13,426 nt of DNA from Acidimicrobiia bacterium. GTDB taxonomy: Bacteria; Actinomycetota; Acidimicrobiia; Acidimicrobiales; Hopanoidiivorantaceae. The stretch is from positions 1-13,426 of the forward strand of contig JAHRAM010000187.1 in NCBI GenBank assembly GCA_020027305.1. The letters are read 5' to 3'. The number at the start of each line of letters is the position of its first letter. Position 1 is the stretch's first letter. A program made the position numbers and the translations under genes. The notes under the pieces were generated by a model. It was not told the origin of the DNA. It saw only the letters and a list, made by a program, of their open reading frames with translations, and did no database searches. Below are positions 6,442-13,283 of the stretch, one piece after another.

Positions 6442-8319
6442 CTAAAGCCTTACGTTTTTTTTGTTTCGGCTGACATTTATATATAGCTTTTCAAAAAGTT
6501 CAATCAAATGCCGTGGAACTTCATATCCCAATGCCTCATAAGATCTCATCATTTGATTTCTCGCCTTAATAAATGAACCAAAATTTTTTGACTCAGCAGA
6601 TAAGAGCAGAAGGCGCGACATACATTCATCGCAACCTGGAATACACATTAGCCCTTTAATAACGGCAGAGCGCGCAGTTTCAAAATCTTTTGCCTCAATC
6701 GCCAAATCGCAAAGCTGGTGTGCCACCGTATCTATCTCACACTCTAACTCATAGCGAAGTCCATTTTCAGCCCACTGGATTGTATGGGTTTTTCCCATTG
6801 AAATTGGAACTCCCTTCACGAGCGACAATGCTTTTTTGAGTAGCTCAATTTTTTTCTGACATCGCTCTTGGGAATTTGCCAGTTGCCAAAAAATTCTAAA
6901 TTCCTCAAAGTCTGCTTTTATCTCTGCCTCTAGCCTATAAATACCGTTGGTTTGAGTAATATGATGTGTGCCTTCATGGCTCATCCCTAAACTACGGCGA
7001 GCTCTACTGATAACATTTGCAAGGAGCTGACGAGAAGGAGGTTTTTCTGGCGGCCAAAGCCACCTCATCATCTGGTCGGCCGAGGCCCCACTTCTGTTGG
7101 TGGCAAGAAAGCAAATTAAGCTAAGTGTGTGAAGTGAACGTGTACGGTGAACCTCATTGGCTATGTGAACTGGTCCCAATAAATTAATCTTGGGTATCTT
7201 ATTTTGCTCATTTAGCTTTTGGTTTTTAGATATGGTTTGGTTTTTGTCTATCTTTTGACATCCGTTTATTTTTTGCTCATCAAAAAATAGGGCTTTGATA
7301 TAGCCTGCAGTTCTACCATTCAACTTGCTATTGCTATTCAATTTTTTGTTTGGGTTTATGAAACCACCTGAATGTTGCTTTTCTAAAGTATTGCTCTTTA
7401 GAGTATTGCTCTTTGGCGATACAGACAAATCTTTTTTAGAAATATTCTTAGAGGTTGAGCCTGAAAGAAATCTATTTGAGGCTTGTTTATTTGAGGCTTG
7501 TTTATTTAGCATTAAGCCAAGTGGTGAAAAGCTGATTGTTGTATCAGTAACTTCTAAAGTCGCCTCGCCCCTAGAGTAGCCCATAATAGATGAGACACCC
7601 TTGCCAGAAAGCAACTCCAGTCGGGCAGTCAATTGTCTGTTATCGGTGAATGGGTCAAGCACCAAAATCGGCGACCGATTTTCCCCACCAATGTGATTTT
7701 TTGCTTTGTAAGTTTTTAAAAGTTGTTTTTGGGCTGAACGTTTTTTTGTGTTGCTAAAATTTTGTGCATGCTTTTCAACAATTGGCAAAATATCACTGAG
7801 ACGTTCTACAGCCTTAAAATTTTTGCTAGGAGGAAATTCATAGCCAAACCCCACGCAAAAAATCGTGCTAGGGATTCCAGTTCCTACTTGTGAAACTAAT
7901 AAATCCCCCGCTAGTTCAGTTAGATAATTAACTATTTGAATATGTGCCCCAACAATTCGAATTGACTTAGTGACTTCAAGATTTAAATAGAAAACGTCTG
8001 CTTGGTTATAATAACCAACCTGTGCCATAAGCCCATTGCTTTCTAAACTGCCAACAAACTCCAATTTCTTAGCAAATGACATTTCCATTTCCCAAATGCT
8101 TCCACCCAAAAGAGGTCTGAATCCTTCTGGGGCAAATACTTTTTTATCAAGCATCAATAAAATTCGATTGGCTTCAACCCCAGCCCCGATAATTTTTGGT
8201 TGCCCACGATTTCTAATCTTTGCTTCCAAACAAGACTGAGCCATTGAAAGGGCTTTGTCTAAAAGAAGTCGTTCAGCTCGTTTTTGAGAATTTGTGTCAG
8301 TAAGTGAAGTGGTATTCAT
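6442..8319 (-). CDS. BTAD-domain transcriptional regulator at the end of the Tad operon
   Basis: The protein has 625 residues in three parts. Residues 1-270 are a globular region with no membrane helix. To my eye they resemble the middle part of the large LysM/BTAD proteins near actinobacterial Tad loci (VGFGYEF..VERLSDIL, then SFSPLGLML). Residues 272-375 are an Asn/Lys/Ser-rich linker with internal repeats (NKQAS twice at 272-281, KSNTL twice at 303-312). Residues 376-472 look like a SARP/OmpR winged helix (INLLGPVHI, DQMMRWLWPP, LLANVISRARRSLG, NGIYRL). Residues 473-612 are helical BTAD/TPR repeats. A CxxxCxxC cluster (Cys559, 563, 566) lies in the BTAD part. The start is ATG at 8319 with the strong site AGGAGAAGAAAAATGA. 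It is the last gene of the pilus operon, 27 bp after the preceding gene. A regulatory role is inferred from the domains; no target is visible. The relatives I recall carry membrane helices and LysM, and this one does not. Confidence 0.8.
   Translation of the reverse strand: MNTTSLTDTNSQKRAERLLLDKALSMAQSCLEAKIRNRGQPKIIGAGVEANRILLMLDKKVFAPEGFRPLLGGSIWEMEMSFAKKLEFVGSLESNGLMAQVGYYNQADVFYLNLEVTKSIRIVGAHIQIVNYLTELAGDLLVSQVGTGIPSTIFCVGFGYEFPPSKNFKAVERLSDILPIVEKHAQNFSNTKKRSAQKQLLKTYKAKNHIGGENRSPILVLDPFTDNRQLTARLELLSGKGVSSIMGYSRGEATLEVTDTTISFSPLGLMLNKQASNKQASNRFLSGSTSKNISKKDLSVSPKSNTLKSNTLEKQHSGGFINPNKKLNSNSKLNGRTAGYIKALFFDEQKINGCQKIDKNQTISKNQKLNEQNKIPKINLLGPVHIANEVHRTRSLHTLSLICFLATNRSGASADQMMRWLWPPEKPPSRQLLANVISRARRSLGMSHEGTHHITQTNGIYRLEAEIKADFEEFRIFWQLANSQERCQKKIELLKKALSLVKGVPISMGKTHTIQWAENGLRYELECEIDTVAHQLCDLAIEAKDFETARSAVIKGLMCIPGCDECMSRLLLLSAESKNFGSFIKARNQMMRSYEALGYEVPRHLIELFEKLYINVSRNKKNVRL
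7325..7508. repeat. Cluster of in-frame microduplications in the BTAD-protein linker
   Basis: Within the linker-coding DNA I see TTGCTA twice (7325-7336), AGTATTGCTCTTT at 7387-7399 and 7402-7414 (15-bp period), and TATTTGAGGCTTGTT at 7473-7487 and 7488-7502, perfect, with a partial third copy starting at 7503. All units are multiples of three, so the frame is kept. They encode pentapeptide repeats such as NKQAS-NKQAS and KSNTL-KSNTL on the minus strand. Confidence 0.92.
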
Positions 8320-8331
8320 TTTTCTTCTCCT
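8316..8331 (-). promoter_or_regulatory. Strong ribosome-binding site of the BTAD gene
   Basis: On the minus strand AGGAGAAGAAAAATGA gives a near-ideal Shine-Dalgarno sequence 5-6 nt before the ATG and fixes the start. The same 16 bases occur at the start of cpaF (13280-13295), the first large gene of this operon visible in the window. Confidence 0.8.
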
Positions 8332-8346
8332 ATTTGTTTTTTGTGT

Positions 8347-8793
8347 TTATTCTTTTTGGTATTCTAGGGATGCAAATTTTGTGGTGGCTCTAGCTGAGTG
8401 ACTAGCACTTATTAAAACAATGCGATTGCCCCACAGCTCAACGTTTTTAGAAATAGAAAGGCTTACTCTATCGTCTAGAACTTTCACATTGGCTGTGGCA
8501 TTTGCATCCAGTTTGGAAACTGCGAGCAAAGCACGTTGCTTAGCCCTTTCAGGATGAACAACGAGCTTGCCCGAAATACGAAGCTGGCTTATATCAATTT
8601 CTTGTGCGGCATCTCGTGCAACTTGTGTTGCTATATCTGCCAGCCGTCTTCTTCCATTTCTAATTTCTGCTCCATCGCTTAGCAACCAGAAAATCGAAAG
8701 AATACCCACAAGTGAAATCACCACAAAAACACTTACCACTCCACCTTCAGAATGAGAAAAGCTAATGCGGTTTTGTTTCTTTTTTGCTTTCAT
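8347..8793 (-). CDS. TadE-like pseudopilin lacking Glu5 (Tad pilus operon)
   Basis: The protein has 148 residues: a basic N-terminus (MKAKKKQNR), a possible cleavage motif HSEGG^VVSVF (Gly18), one hydrophobic helix (about 19-39) and a soluble, probably extracytoplasmic domain. The helix is followed by SDGAEIRNGRRRLADIATQVARDAAQEIDISQL, a pattern common after the helix in TadE/TadG-type proteins. The glutamate expected at mature position +5 in pilins is absent (Phe or Val there). This fits the divergent TadE-like proteins found in actinobacterial Tad loci rather than a true pilin. It is the third of three consecutive TadE-like genes, 34 bp after the previous one, without a clear Shine-Dalgarno sequence. 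A minor pilus component or assembly factor is likely; no specific function can be read from the sequence. Confidence 0.7.
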   Translation of the reverse strand: MKAKKKQNRISFSHSEGGVVSVFVVISLVGILSIFWLLSDGAEIRNGRRRLADIATQVARDAAQEIDISQLRISGKLVVHPERAKQRALLAVSKLDANATANVKVLDDRVSLSISKNVELWGNRIVLISASHSARATTKFASLEYQKE

Positions 8794-8827
8794 ATTTTTG
8801 GTTTAGACTGAATATTTTTTATATGGC

Positions 8828-9202
8828 TCAAGTGCGATACCTATCTATGACCTCAACTGAGCTTGATTGAAAAGACAACTTTGTGGGAATCTTGAGTAGG
8901 GAAATCCCAGCCAATGAAACTTGGCAGTCGATGCTTACGCCCACAAATCCTCCTGGCTCAAAATCATCACTAGTAGTTGCAACCGAAAAACTTTCACAAA
9001 CCTCTAATAGATATGTAGAAGCAGTGTCTGTTGCAGCCTCTTTTGCTGATTCAAAACTTCTAGCAAGTGAAGCTGACCTGGCAGCTTGTGCAGCAGCGTC
9101 TGAAACATTTCCCGCAACCTCAAAAGCCTTGCCTGCAAATGACACCAACATTAAACATGCCAAGATTGATACAGCTAGAAGGGAAAACTCTAGGCTAGCC
9201 AT
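8828..9202 (-). CDS. Leaderless TadE-like pseudopilin
   Basis: The protein has 124 residues and begins MASLEFSLLAVSILACLMLVSFAGKAF, which is immediately a TadE hydrophobic helix. A-S-x-E-F matches positions 2-6 of a mature TadE protein, with Glu at 5, so the start Met takes the place of mature residue 1 and no basic leader exists. An in-frame TAG lies two codons before the ATG, so the leader is truly missing from this ORF. The helix is followed by a region rich in small residues (VSDAAAQAARSASLARS, typical of TadE) and a soluble domain with two cysteines (about 69 and 92) that could pair outside the membrane. It overlaps the previous gene by 8 bp, implying coupled translation. It is probably a minor Tad component that would not need prepilin peptidase. 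The family call is good; the role is inferred from context. Confidence 0.75.
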   Translation of the reverse strand: MASLEFSLLAVSILACLMLVSFAGKAFEVAGNVSDAAAQAARSASLARSFESAKEAATDTASTYLLEVCESFSVATTSDDFEPGGFVGVSIDCQVSLAGISLLKIPTKLSFQSSSVEVIDRYRT

Positions 9203-9623
9203 TTTCTACAACTCCCAATTCAAGTAGCTCAAATTTTTCCAATGGGCCAGAGGCCTGTTTTTGAATGTTGGTCGAAAACCCAGCAAGAATTTTTGGAGAA
9301 TTAGCAGACACATAAACGACTGCCCCATCATCAATAACTTCAGCTGAAACTTTTAAGTTTTTTACCAAAGCATCTTCTCCAATTAGCTCATTGATAGCCA
9401 TTTTTGTTTCCTCTAGGTTTTGGGTTCCCTTAAACACAGAAAGCCCAACATCAGCAGCATCTGTGAGGGCAAGGCTGGTGTGATACAGAAACCCAAAATG
9501 AACAATCGACATAATCATCGCAAGTAGCAACACATATATAAATGACATCTCCAAAGCTGTGGAGGCTCTTTCTTGGCAACGAATTTTTTGCAAAAGAATT
9601 TTTTGCCATTTTTTTAGTGCCAT
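9195..9623 (-). CDS. TadE-like minor pseudopilin with prepilin-type leader
   Basis: The protein has 142 residues. A basic leader (MALKKWQKILLQKIRCQERA) is followed by STALEMSFIYVLLLAMIMSIVHFGFLYH, a TadE-type helix with Glu five residues after the inferred cleavage site. Cleavage would be after Ala20 rather than the usual Gly. Helix end and following residues (LALTDAADVGLSVFKG) fit the family. The leader contains a pentapeptide duplication, QKILL-QKIRC, that reflects a 15-bp DNA repeat. The ATG at 9623 has only a distant AAAGG upstream. The gene lies 23 bp after flp and overlaps the next TadE-like gene by 8 bp. In Tad systems such proteins are processed by the prepilin peptidase and help pilus assembly in the envelope. 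That role is inferred from family and context. Confidence 0.8.
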   Translation of the reverse strand: MALKKWQKILLQKIRCQERASTALEMSFIYVLLLAMIMSIVHFGFLYHTSLALTDAADVGLSVFKGTQNLEETKMAINELIGEDALVKNLKVSAEVIDDGAVVYVSANSPKILAGFSTNIQKQASGPLEKFELLELGVVENG

Positions 9624-9628
9624 TTTTT
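9581..9628. repeat. Overlapping microduplications across a TadE leader and start codon
   Basis: GAATTTTTTGC occurs at 9581-9591 and 9596-9606 (15-bp period). TGCCATTTTTT occurs at 9604-9614 and 9618-9628 (14-bp period). The first pair encodes QKILL-QKIRC in the leader. The second pair duplicates the start-codon context, leaving an extra out-of-frame ATGGCA 14 bp inside the gene. Confidence 0.85.
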
Positions 9629-9646
9629 ATGCAGCAACCTTTCTAT

Positions 9647-9877
9647 TTACAACGTAGGAGTTGTATTTACATTGGTTGAAATCTTTCCAGTAGCATTACT
9701 GGTCTGAGTACGAACTATTGCAACTACAGCTATAGCAAGGGCGGCCACACCTGCTACCAGAAGTGCCCACTCAGTAGTGGCAAGTGCTTCATCTTTGCTA
9801 CGAAGCTTTTTCCATAAAACAGGCACATCTAAAACAATTAGATGTATCTTGGCAAATGTATTGTTGACTATTTTCAT
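9647..9877 (-). CDS. flp: Flp-type major pilin precursor
   Basis: The protein has 76 residues: a long leader (about 31 residues, with basic KKLRSK), then LATTEWALLVAGVAALAIAVVAIVR and a polar C-terminal tail. The pattern fits Flp/class IVb pilins, in which Glu5 of the mature protein is followed by an aromatic residue and a hydrophobic assembly helix. Here the pair is Glu-Trp (residues 36-37) instead of the common Glu-Tyr, and the residue before the inferred cut is Ala31 instead of Gly. The start is secure: a very strong AAAGGAGACAAAAATG lies in front, the best site in the operon, as expected for the most abundant subunit. It lies between tadC and the TadE-like genes on the same strand. The product should be exported, cleaved by a prepilin peptidase (not in the window) and polymerised by CpaF/TadB/TadC. 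Confidence 0.85.
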   Translation of the reverse strand: MKIVNNTFAKIHLIVLDVPVLWKKLRSKDEALATTEWALLVAGVAALAIAVVAIVRTQTSNATGKISTNVNTTPTL

Positions 9878-9910
9878 TTTTGTCTCCTTTTTTTGTGTTG
9901 TTGTTGTTAA

Positions 9911-10846
9911 TTAATTGGTTAGGCTCGCTAGAGCCGGATAGGCAATAAACGCCATAAACGATATTGCGATAAGAACTGTAGGCATTGACATTTTTTCGCC
10001 CAATGCATTTGCTTTAGCACGCGCCTCAGAAAGCCCTTTTGTGGTGAGAAGCTCTGCCTTGTGAGTTAAGGTTTCTTTCAAGCTGGCTCCTTCTTTATCA
10101 GCAAGAGAAATGACAGCAGCTAGCTCTTGGATTTCAGCTACCCCAGTTTCTTCTGCCAACCGCGCAAACCCTTCATAAACAGGCTTGCCATGAACACGGC
10201 TCCAATCAATGGAAGAGCGAAGTTTAGAAAACGCCCAACCTCTGCCAATGGCTACTGCCTGAAACAGCGCTCCATCAGTGTGGCTGCCACCCGCCAGCAA
10301 AATTTTCACAAGGTCAAGATAGGCAGCTAGAGCAGTTCGAATAGCATCTCGCTTTTTTTCTGCCAGCTCGCGAACTTTTTTATCAGGGAAGAAAAACCCA
10401 GCTGCCCCTGCTGAAATCGCCACTATCAAAAACCACCAATTAGAATCGCTAACAATATTTAAAAGGCGAAATAGAAATACCCCGCCAACTGATGCAACAA
10501 CTGCTGCTACTAAAGCTGACTTGACCTTAACCCATGCTTGGCGACTGGCAGTGATGCCAACCAAATTTAAATCACTGCTTAAATTTTTTATTGAATTTTT
10601 TGTTGGGCGAAGGGTTTGGATAACTCGATATGAGCCTGCTTCCAAACTTTGGCTCAACAGCTTTGCTTTTGAGAACTTTGCGTCTAAAGAATTAGAATTT
10701 GAAGAGCTTGAAGTGAGCAAGGTTGTGTCTAAAGAATCTTGCCGATTATGTCTTTGCCAGATAAGCTCCAGTGGCTTTCTTATTCGACTTCTAAATAAGA
10801 ACACTACCCCAGCAAAAACTGTGACAATTCCAAATAAAACCTGCAT
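9911..10846 (-). CDS. tadC: Tad pilus inner-membrane platform protein TadC
   Basis: The protein has 311 residues with a type II secretion F (T2SSF) domain. Membrane helices lie at about 3-20, 108-127, 135-153 and at the C-terminus (about 290-308). The cytoplasmic helical domain between the last pair has ALAAYLDLVKILLAGGSHTDGALFQAV and ISLADKEGASLKETLTHKAELL, typical of TadC. Residues 43-54 are a Ser/Asn tract (SSSSNSNSL) in an otherwise unconserved linker. The start ATG overlaps the tadB stop in TAATG, a classic coupling arrangement. With TadB it should form the platform that transfers CpaF-driven motion to Flp pilin. TadB versus TadC naming follows gene order, and the function is secure at family level. 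Confidence 0.9.
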   Translation of the reverse strand: MQVLFGIVTVFAGVVFLFRSRIRKPLELIWQRHNRQDSLDTTLLTSSSSNSNSLDAKFSKAKLLSQSLEAGSYRVIQTLRPTKNSIKNLSSDLNLVGITASRQAWVKVKSALVAAVVASVGGVFLFRLLNIVSDSNWWFLIVAISAGAAGFFFPDKKVRELAEKKRDAIRTALAAYLDLVKILLAGGSHTDGALFQAVAIGRGWAFSKLRSSIDWSRVHGKPVYEGFARLAEETGVAEIQELAAVISLADKEGASLKETLTHKAELLTTKGLSEARAKANALGEKMSMPTVLIAISFMAFIAYPALASLTN

Positions 10847-11718
10847 TATGAAATCCCCTCCTTGAGTTCAAAATGACGGCTTGGCTCATTAATTTTTCCC
10901 ATCTGTATAAGCAAGCCAAACCCACCTAAAAATCCCACCCCCACAACAAAAAGAACAAAGTAACCAGGGAATTCTTTATACGGGCTAAGATAACCTTTTT
11001 CGAAAAAATATAGAGCAGTAGCAACTGTCAAAGTTACGCTCATAACGATAAGGGCAGAAGTTCTATGGCGAGCTCTACCCTCTTCAAGTTCAAGTATCAC
11101 CCTGCTATCTGCACGAATTGACTCAGCTTGAGAGCGAAGTAGCTCAACAATGTCGTGTGCACCTTTCACCACTGAAAGTGCCAAAGCAGCAACAATCTTA
11201 TCTGAAGCAGGGTGTGCCATAGCTACCCCAAACCTATATAGCGCATCAGCAATAGGGCTAGTTTCAATGTCTTTTGCAAGAGCTCTAACTTCTTCACGGA
11301 TAGGTTCTGGGGCAATGGCGGCAGAACTGATAATTGCTTTTTCAATTCCGCCGCCCGCTAAAAAGACGGAGTGGAGCATTTCCGTCCATGAAGCAATTGA
11401 TTCGCTCTTTTCTGTGATTTTGTGGGTGCTTCTTTTAGAACCCAACTTCCCCCTGAAAAGAACGATACCTATGCCCACAACTAAACCCGCTACAAAAATA
11501 CCAGTGAAAAGCCAAATGCCAACCCCAATTGCTGACCCTAAAATAATGTTTCTAAAATTGTGGTTTGGTTTTTTAGATTGAATGCTTACCGACAACTCAG
11601 ACCGTGATGCCTTAAGAACTTTCTTGCCACGAACGCCTAGGCTAATAAGCCAAACTCCTAGCCCGATAACAGCACCGAGAAACAATTCAAATATTAATGT
11701 GAAAATCATTGCTCCCAC
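10846..11718 (-). CDS. tadB: Tad pilus inner-membrane platform protein TadB
   Basis: The protein has 290 residues with a T2SSF domain. Two N-terminal membrane segments (about 5-27 and 58-88) precede a helical cytoplasmic domain with LHSVFLAGGGIEKAIISSA, PASDKIVAALALSVVKGAHDIVELLRSQAESIR and ELEEGRARHRTSA. Two C-terminal helices end the protein. It sits directly after the ATPase gene, the usual TadA-TadB-TadC order. Two starts are possible: GTG at 11718, giving a 13-bp overlap with cpaF and an AGGGA upstream, or ATG at 11709, giving the common 4-bp ATGA overlap. I list the longer form but the ATG may be the true start. It is expected in the inner membrane with TadC. Confidence 0.9.
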   Translation of the reverse strand: MGAMIFTLIFELFLGAVIGLGVWLISLGVRGKKVLKASRSELSVSIQSKKPNHNFRNIILGSAIGVGIWLFTGIFVAGLVVGIGIVLFRGKLGSKRSTHKITEKSESIASWTEMLHSVFLAGGGIEKAIISSAAIAPEPIREEVRALAKDIETSPIADALYRFGVAMAHPASDKIVAALALSVVKGAHDIVELLRSQAESIRADSRVILELEEGRARHRTSALIVMSVTLTVATALYFFEKGYLSPYKEFPGYFVLFVVGVGFLGGFGLLIQMGKINEPSRHFELKEGIS

Positions 11719-13283
11719 AAATCCCTATCTACCTTCATGATTTCAGAATCAAATCCATTGTTTATGAGATTTTTTAGTGTCGGATCCACACGAAAAGGCT
11801 CACCAGAAATTACTGCTCTGCCATCTCTACCAGGTTTCCAAATCTCATTTGATTGAACCCGATCAGAAGTTGCATCTATAACTTCACGGATGGATGTAAT
11901 GCGACGCCGACCTGAAATATGGTCAAGGTGGATTACAAAATCAACTGCTGATCCAACCAAACGATATGTAAATGACTGAGAATATTGCTGCGCAGTCATT
12001 GAAGCATACATAGCCAACCGCTCAAACGCCTCTTTAGTGCTGTTGGCATGAATGGTACATATTGAACCTTTTTGCCCAGAGGTCATAGCTAAAAGCATTC
12101 CCAAAACTTCTGGCCCTCTAACTTCACCAACCACAATGCGATCTGCGTGCATTCTTAGGCACTCACGCAACAAAGACTCAAGGGTGATTCCACCAATGCC
12201 TTCTAAATTGGGTGGGCGAGCCTCCAGCACACCGATGTCAGGATGGTTTTCAATATAGTTCTCTAGCCCAAGTTCAAGTTCGTCTTCTACTGTAACAATA
12301 CGTTCATTAGGTGGAACCTCATTTAGGATGGCACGACAAAGCGTGGTCTTTCCAACGCCCATCCCCCCACAAATAACAATATTGAAACGCCCCTTTATAG
12401 CTGCGCGCAAAAAACTGGCAATGGCTTCATCAAACATTCCCTGAGCCTTGAGCTGGCTAAGGTTGGCAAGCTCGGCATTATGAAAACGTATTGTCACCAT
12501 CGGCACAGTAGAAACATTCATTATGGCATGCATTCTTGCCCCACCTAGAAGTCGCATGTTTAAAATGGGGGTGTTATAATCAAACCTTCTAGAGCTCCTG
12601 CCAAGTTGACTTCCAGCAAGCCTTATTTGGTGAATTAGCTCCTCATTTGAACTGGCTACAGGTTCTGTCTGCCACTTGTTACCATTTCTATCAACCTGCC
12701 AAACTGAATCGTATCCATTGATGTGAACATCGCTCAATGTTGGGTCGTTTAGAAATTTCTCCCAAAGCCCTGCACCAAAAATATTGCTGAAGGCAGATGC
12801 CCTGATGCTTTCTTCTTCGTGGCTAGAAAGCATAACCATGCTACGGTCAAGCCGTTTTTTGGCAAGGCGATTAAGCCAGGTCTTTGCGACATCTTTTGCA
12901 AAATCTTCTTTTGCTTCTTGTGAGGGGGTCAAAGATTTATTGTGCTGTTCTTCAACCCAGTTGCCAAGCTCTCTTCTCAAAGTAGTGGTCAGCTCATCAA
13001 TTAGTTGTTTAGTTGCTTGTGTTTGATTTTCACTATTTGTATTTCTTTCATTTGGAATGCTCTCAGGCATTTCTTTTGCATCTTTTTCACCTGTTTCATT
13101 TGCCTGAATTCCATTTCGTTGAGCTCCTGCCATTTGAGACGAAGTTGAAACATTTGGATCGATGTTGTCATCGCCTAGGTTTCCAAATTTCATTGTTTCC
13201 TTTTGGCTCTCATCAACTTCTTTGTAGCCGTTTTGGGAAATATCTTTTTCACCATTTTGCTCATTGCTTTTTTTGGATATCAT
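11706..13283 (-). CDS. cpaF: CpaF/TadA family pilus assembly ATPase
   Basis: The protein has 525 residues. It is a secretion AAA-type ATPase (VirB11/TadA/CpaF family) that powers Flp pilus assembly from the cytoplasmic face of the membrane. Residues 1-115 are an unusual long, hydrophilic, probably disordered extension rich in Asn, Glu, Lys and Ser. The CpaF N-terminal domain follows (about 125-295, with LSDVHINGYDSVW and PMVTIRF). The catalytic core has Walker A GGMGVGKTTL (306-315), the Asp box VEDELELGL (332-340), Walker B RIVVGEVRGPE (382-392) and the His box GSICTIHANS (406-415). The start is ATG at 13283, fixed by GGAG six bases upstream, overlapping the stop of a 38-codon ORF by ATGA. 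Its stop overlaps tadB. CpaF identity is firm; the extension's role is unknown. Confidence 0.95.
   Translation of the reverse strand: MISKKSNEQNGEKDISQNGYKEVDESQKETMKFGNLGDDNIDPNVSTSSQMAGAQRNGIQANETGEKDAKEMPESIPNERNTNSENQTQATKQLIDELTTTLRRELGNWVEEQHNKSLTPSQEAKEDFAKDVAKTWLNRLAKKRLDRSMVMLSSHEEESIRASAFSNIFGAGLWEKFLNDPTLSDVHINGYDSVWQVDRNGNKWQTEPVASSNEELIHQIRLAGSQLGRSSRRFDYNTPILNMRLLGGARMHAIMNVSTVPMVTIRFHNAELANLSQLKAQGMFDEAIASFLRAAIKGRFNIVICGGMGVGKTTLCRAILNEVPPNERIVTVEDELELGLENYIENHPDIGVLEARPPNLEGIGGITLESLLRECLRMHADRIVVGEVRGPEVLGMLLAMTSGQKGSICTIHANSTKEAFERLAMYASMTAQQYSQSFTYRLVGSAVDFVIHLDHISGRRRITSIREVIDATSDRVQSNEIWKPGRDGRAVISGEPFRVDPTLKNLINNGFDSEIMKVDRDLWEQ

Noticed and set aside
6437..6460. Hairpin AGGCT/AGCCT followed by T-run on the plus strand, like a terminator
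   Set aside because: The T-run is on the strand opposite to both neighbouring genes and is part of the BTAD Lys codons. The stem is only 5 bp and no plus-strand transcript is expected.
11150..11581. Plus-strand 143-codon ORF
   Set aside because: It is antisense to tadB and has no domain signature.
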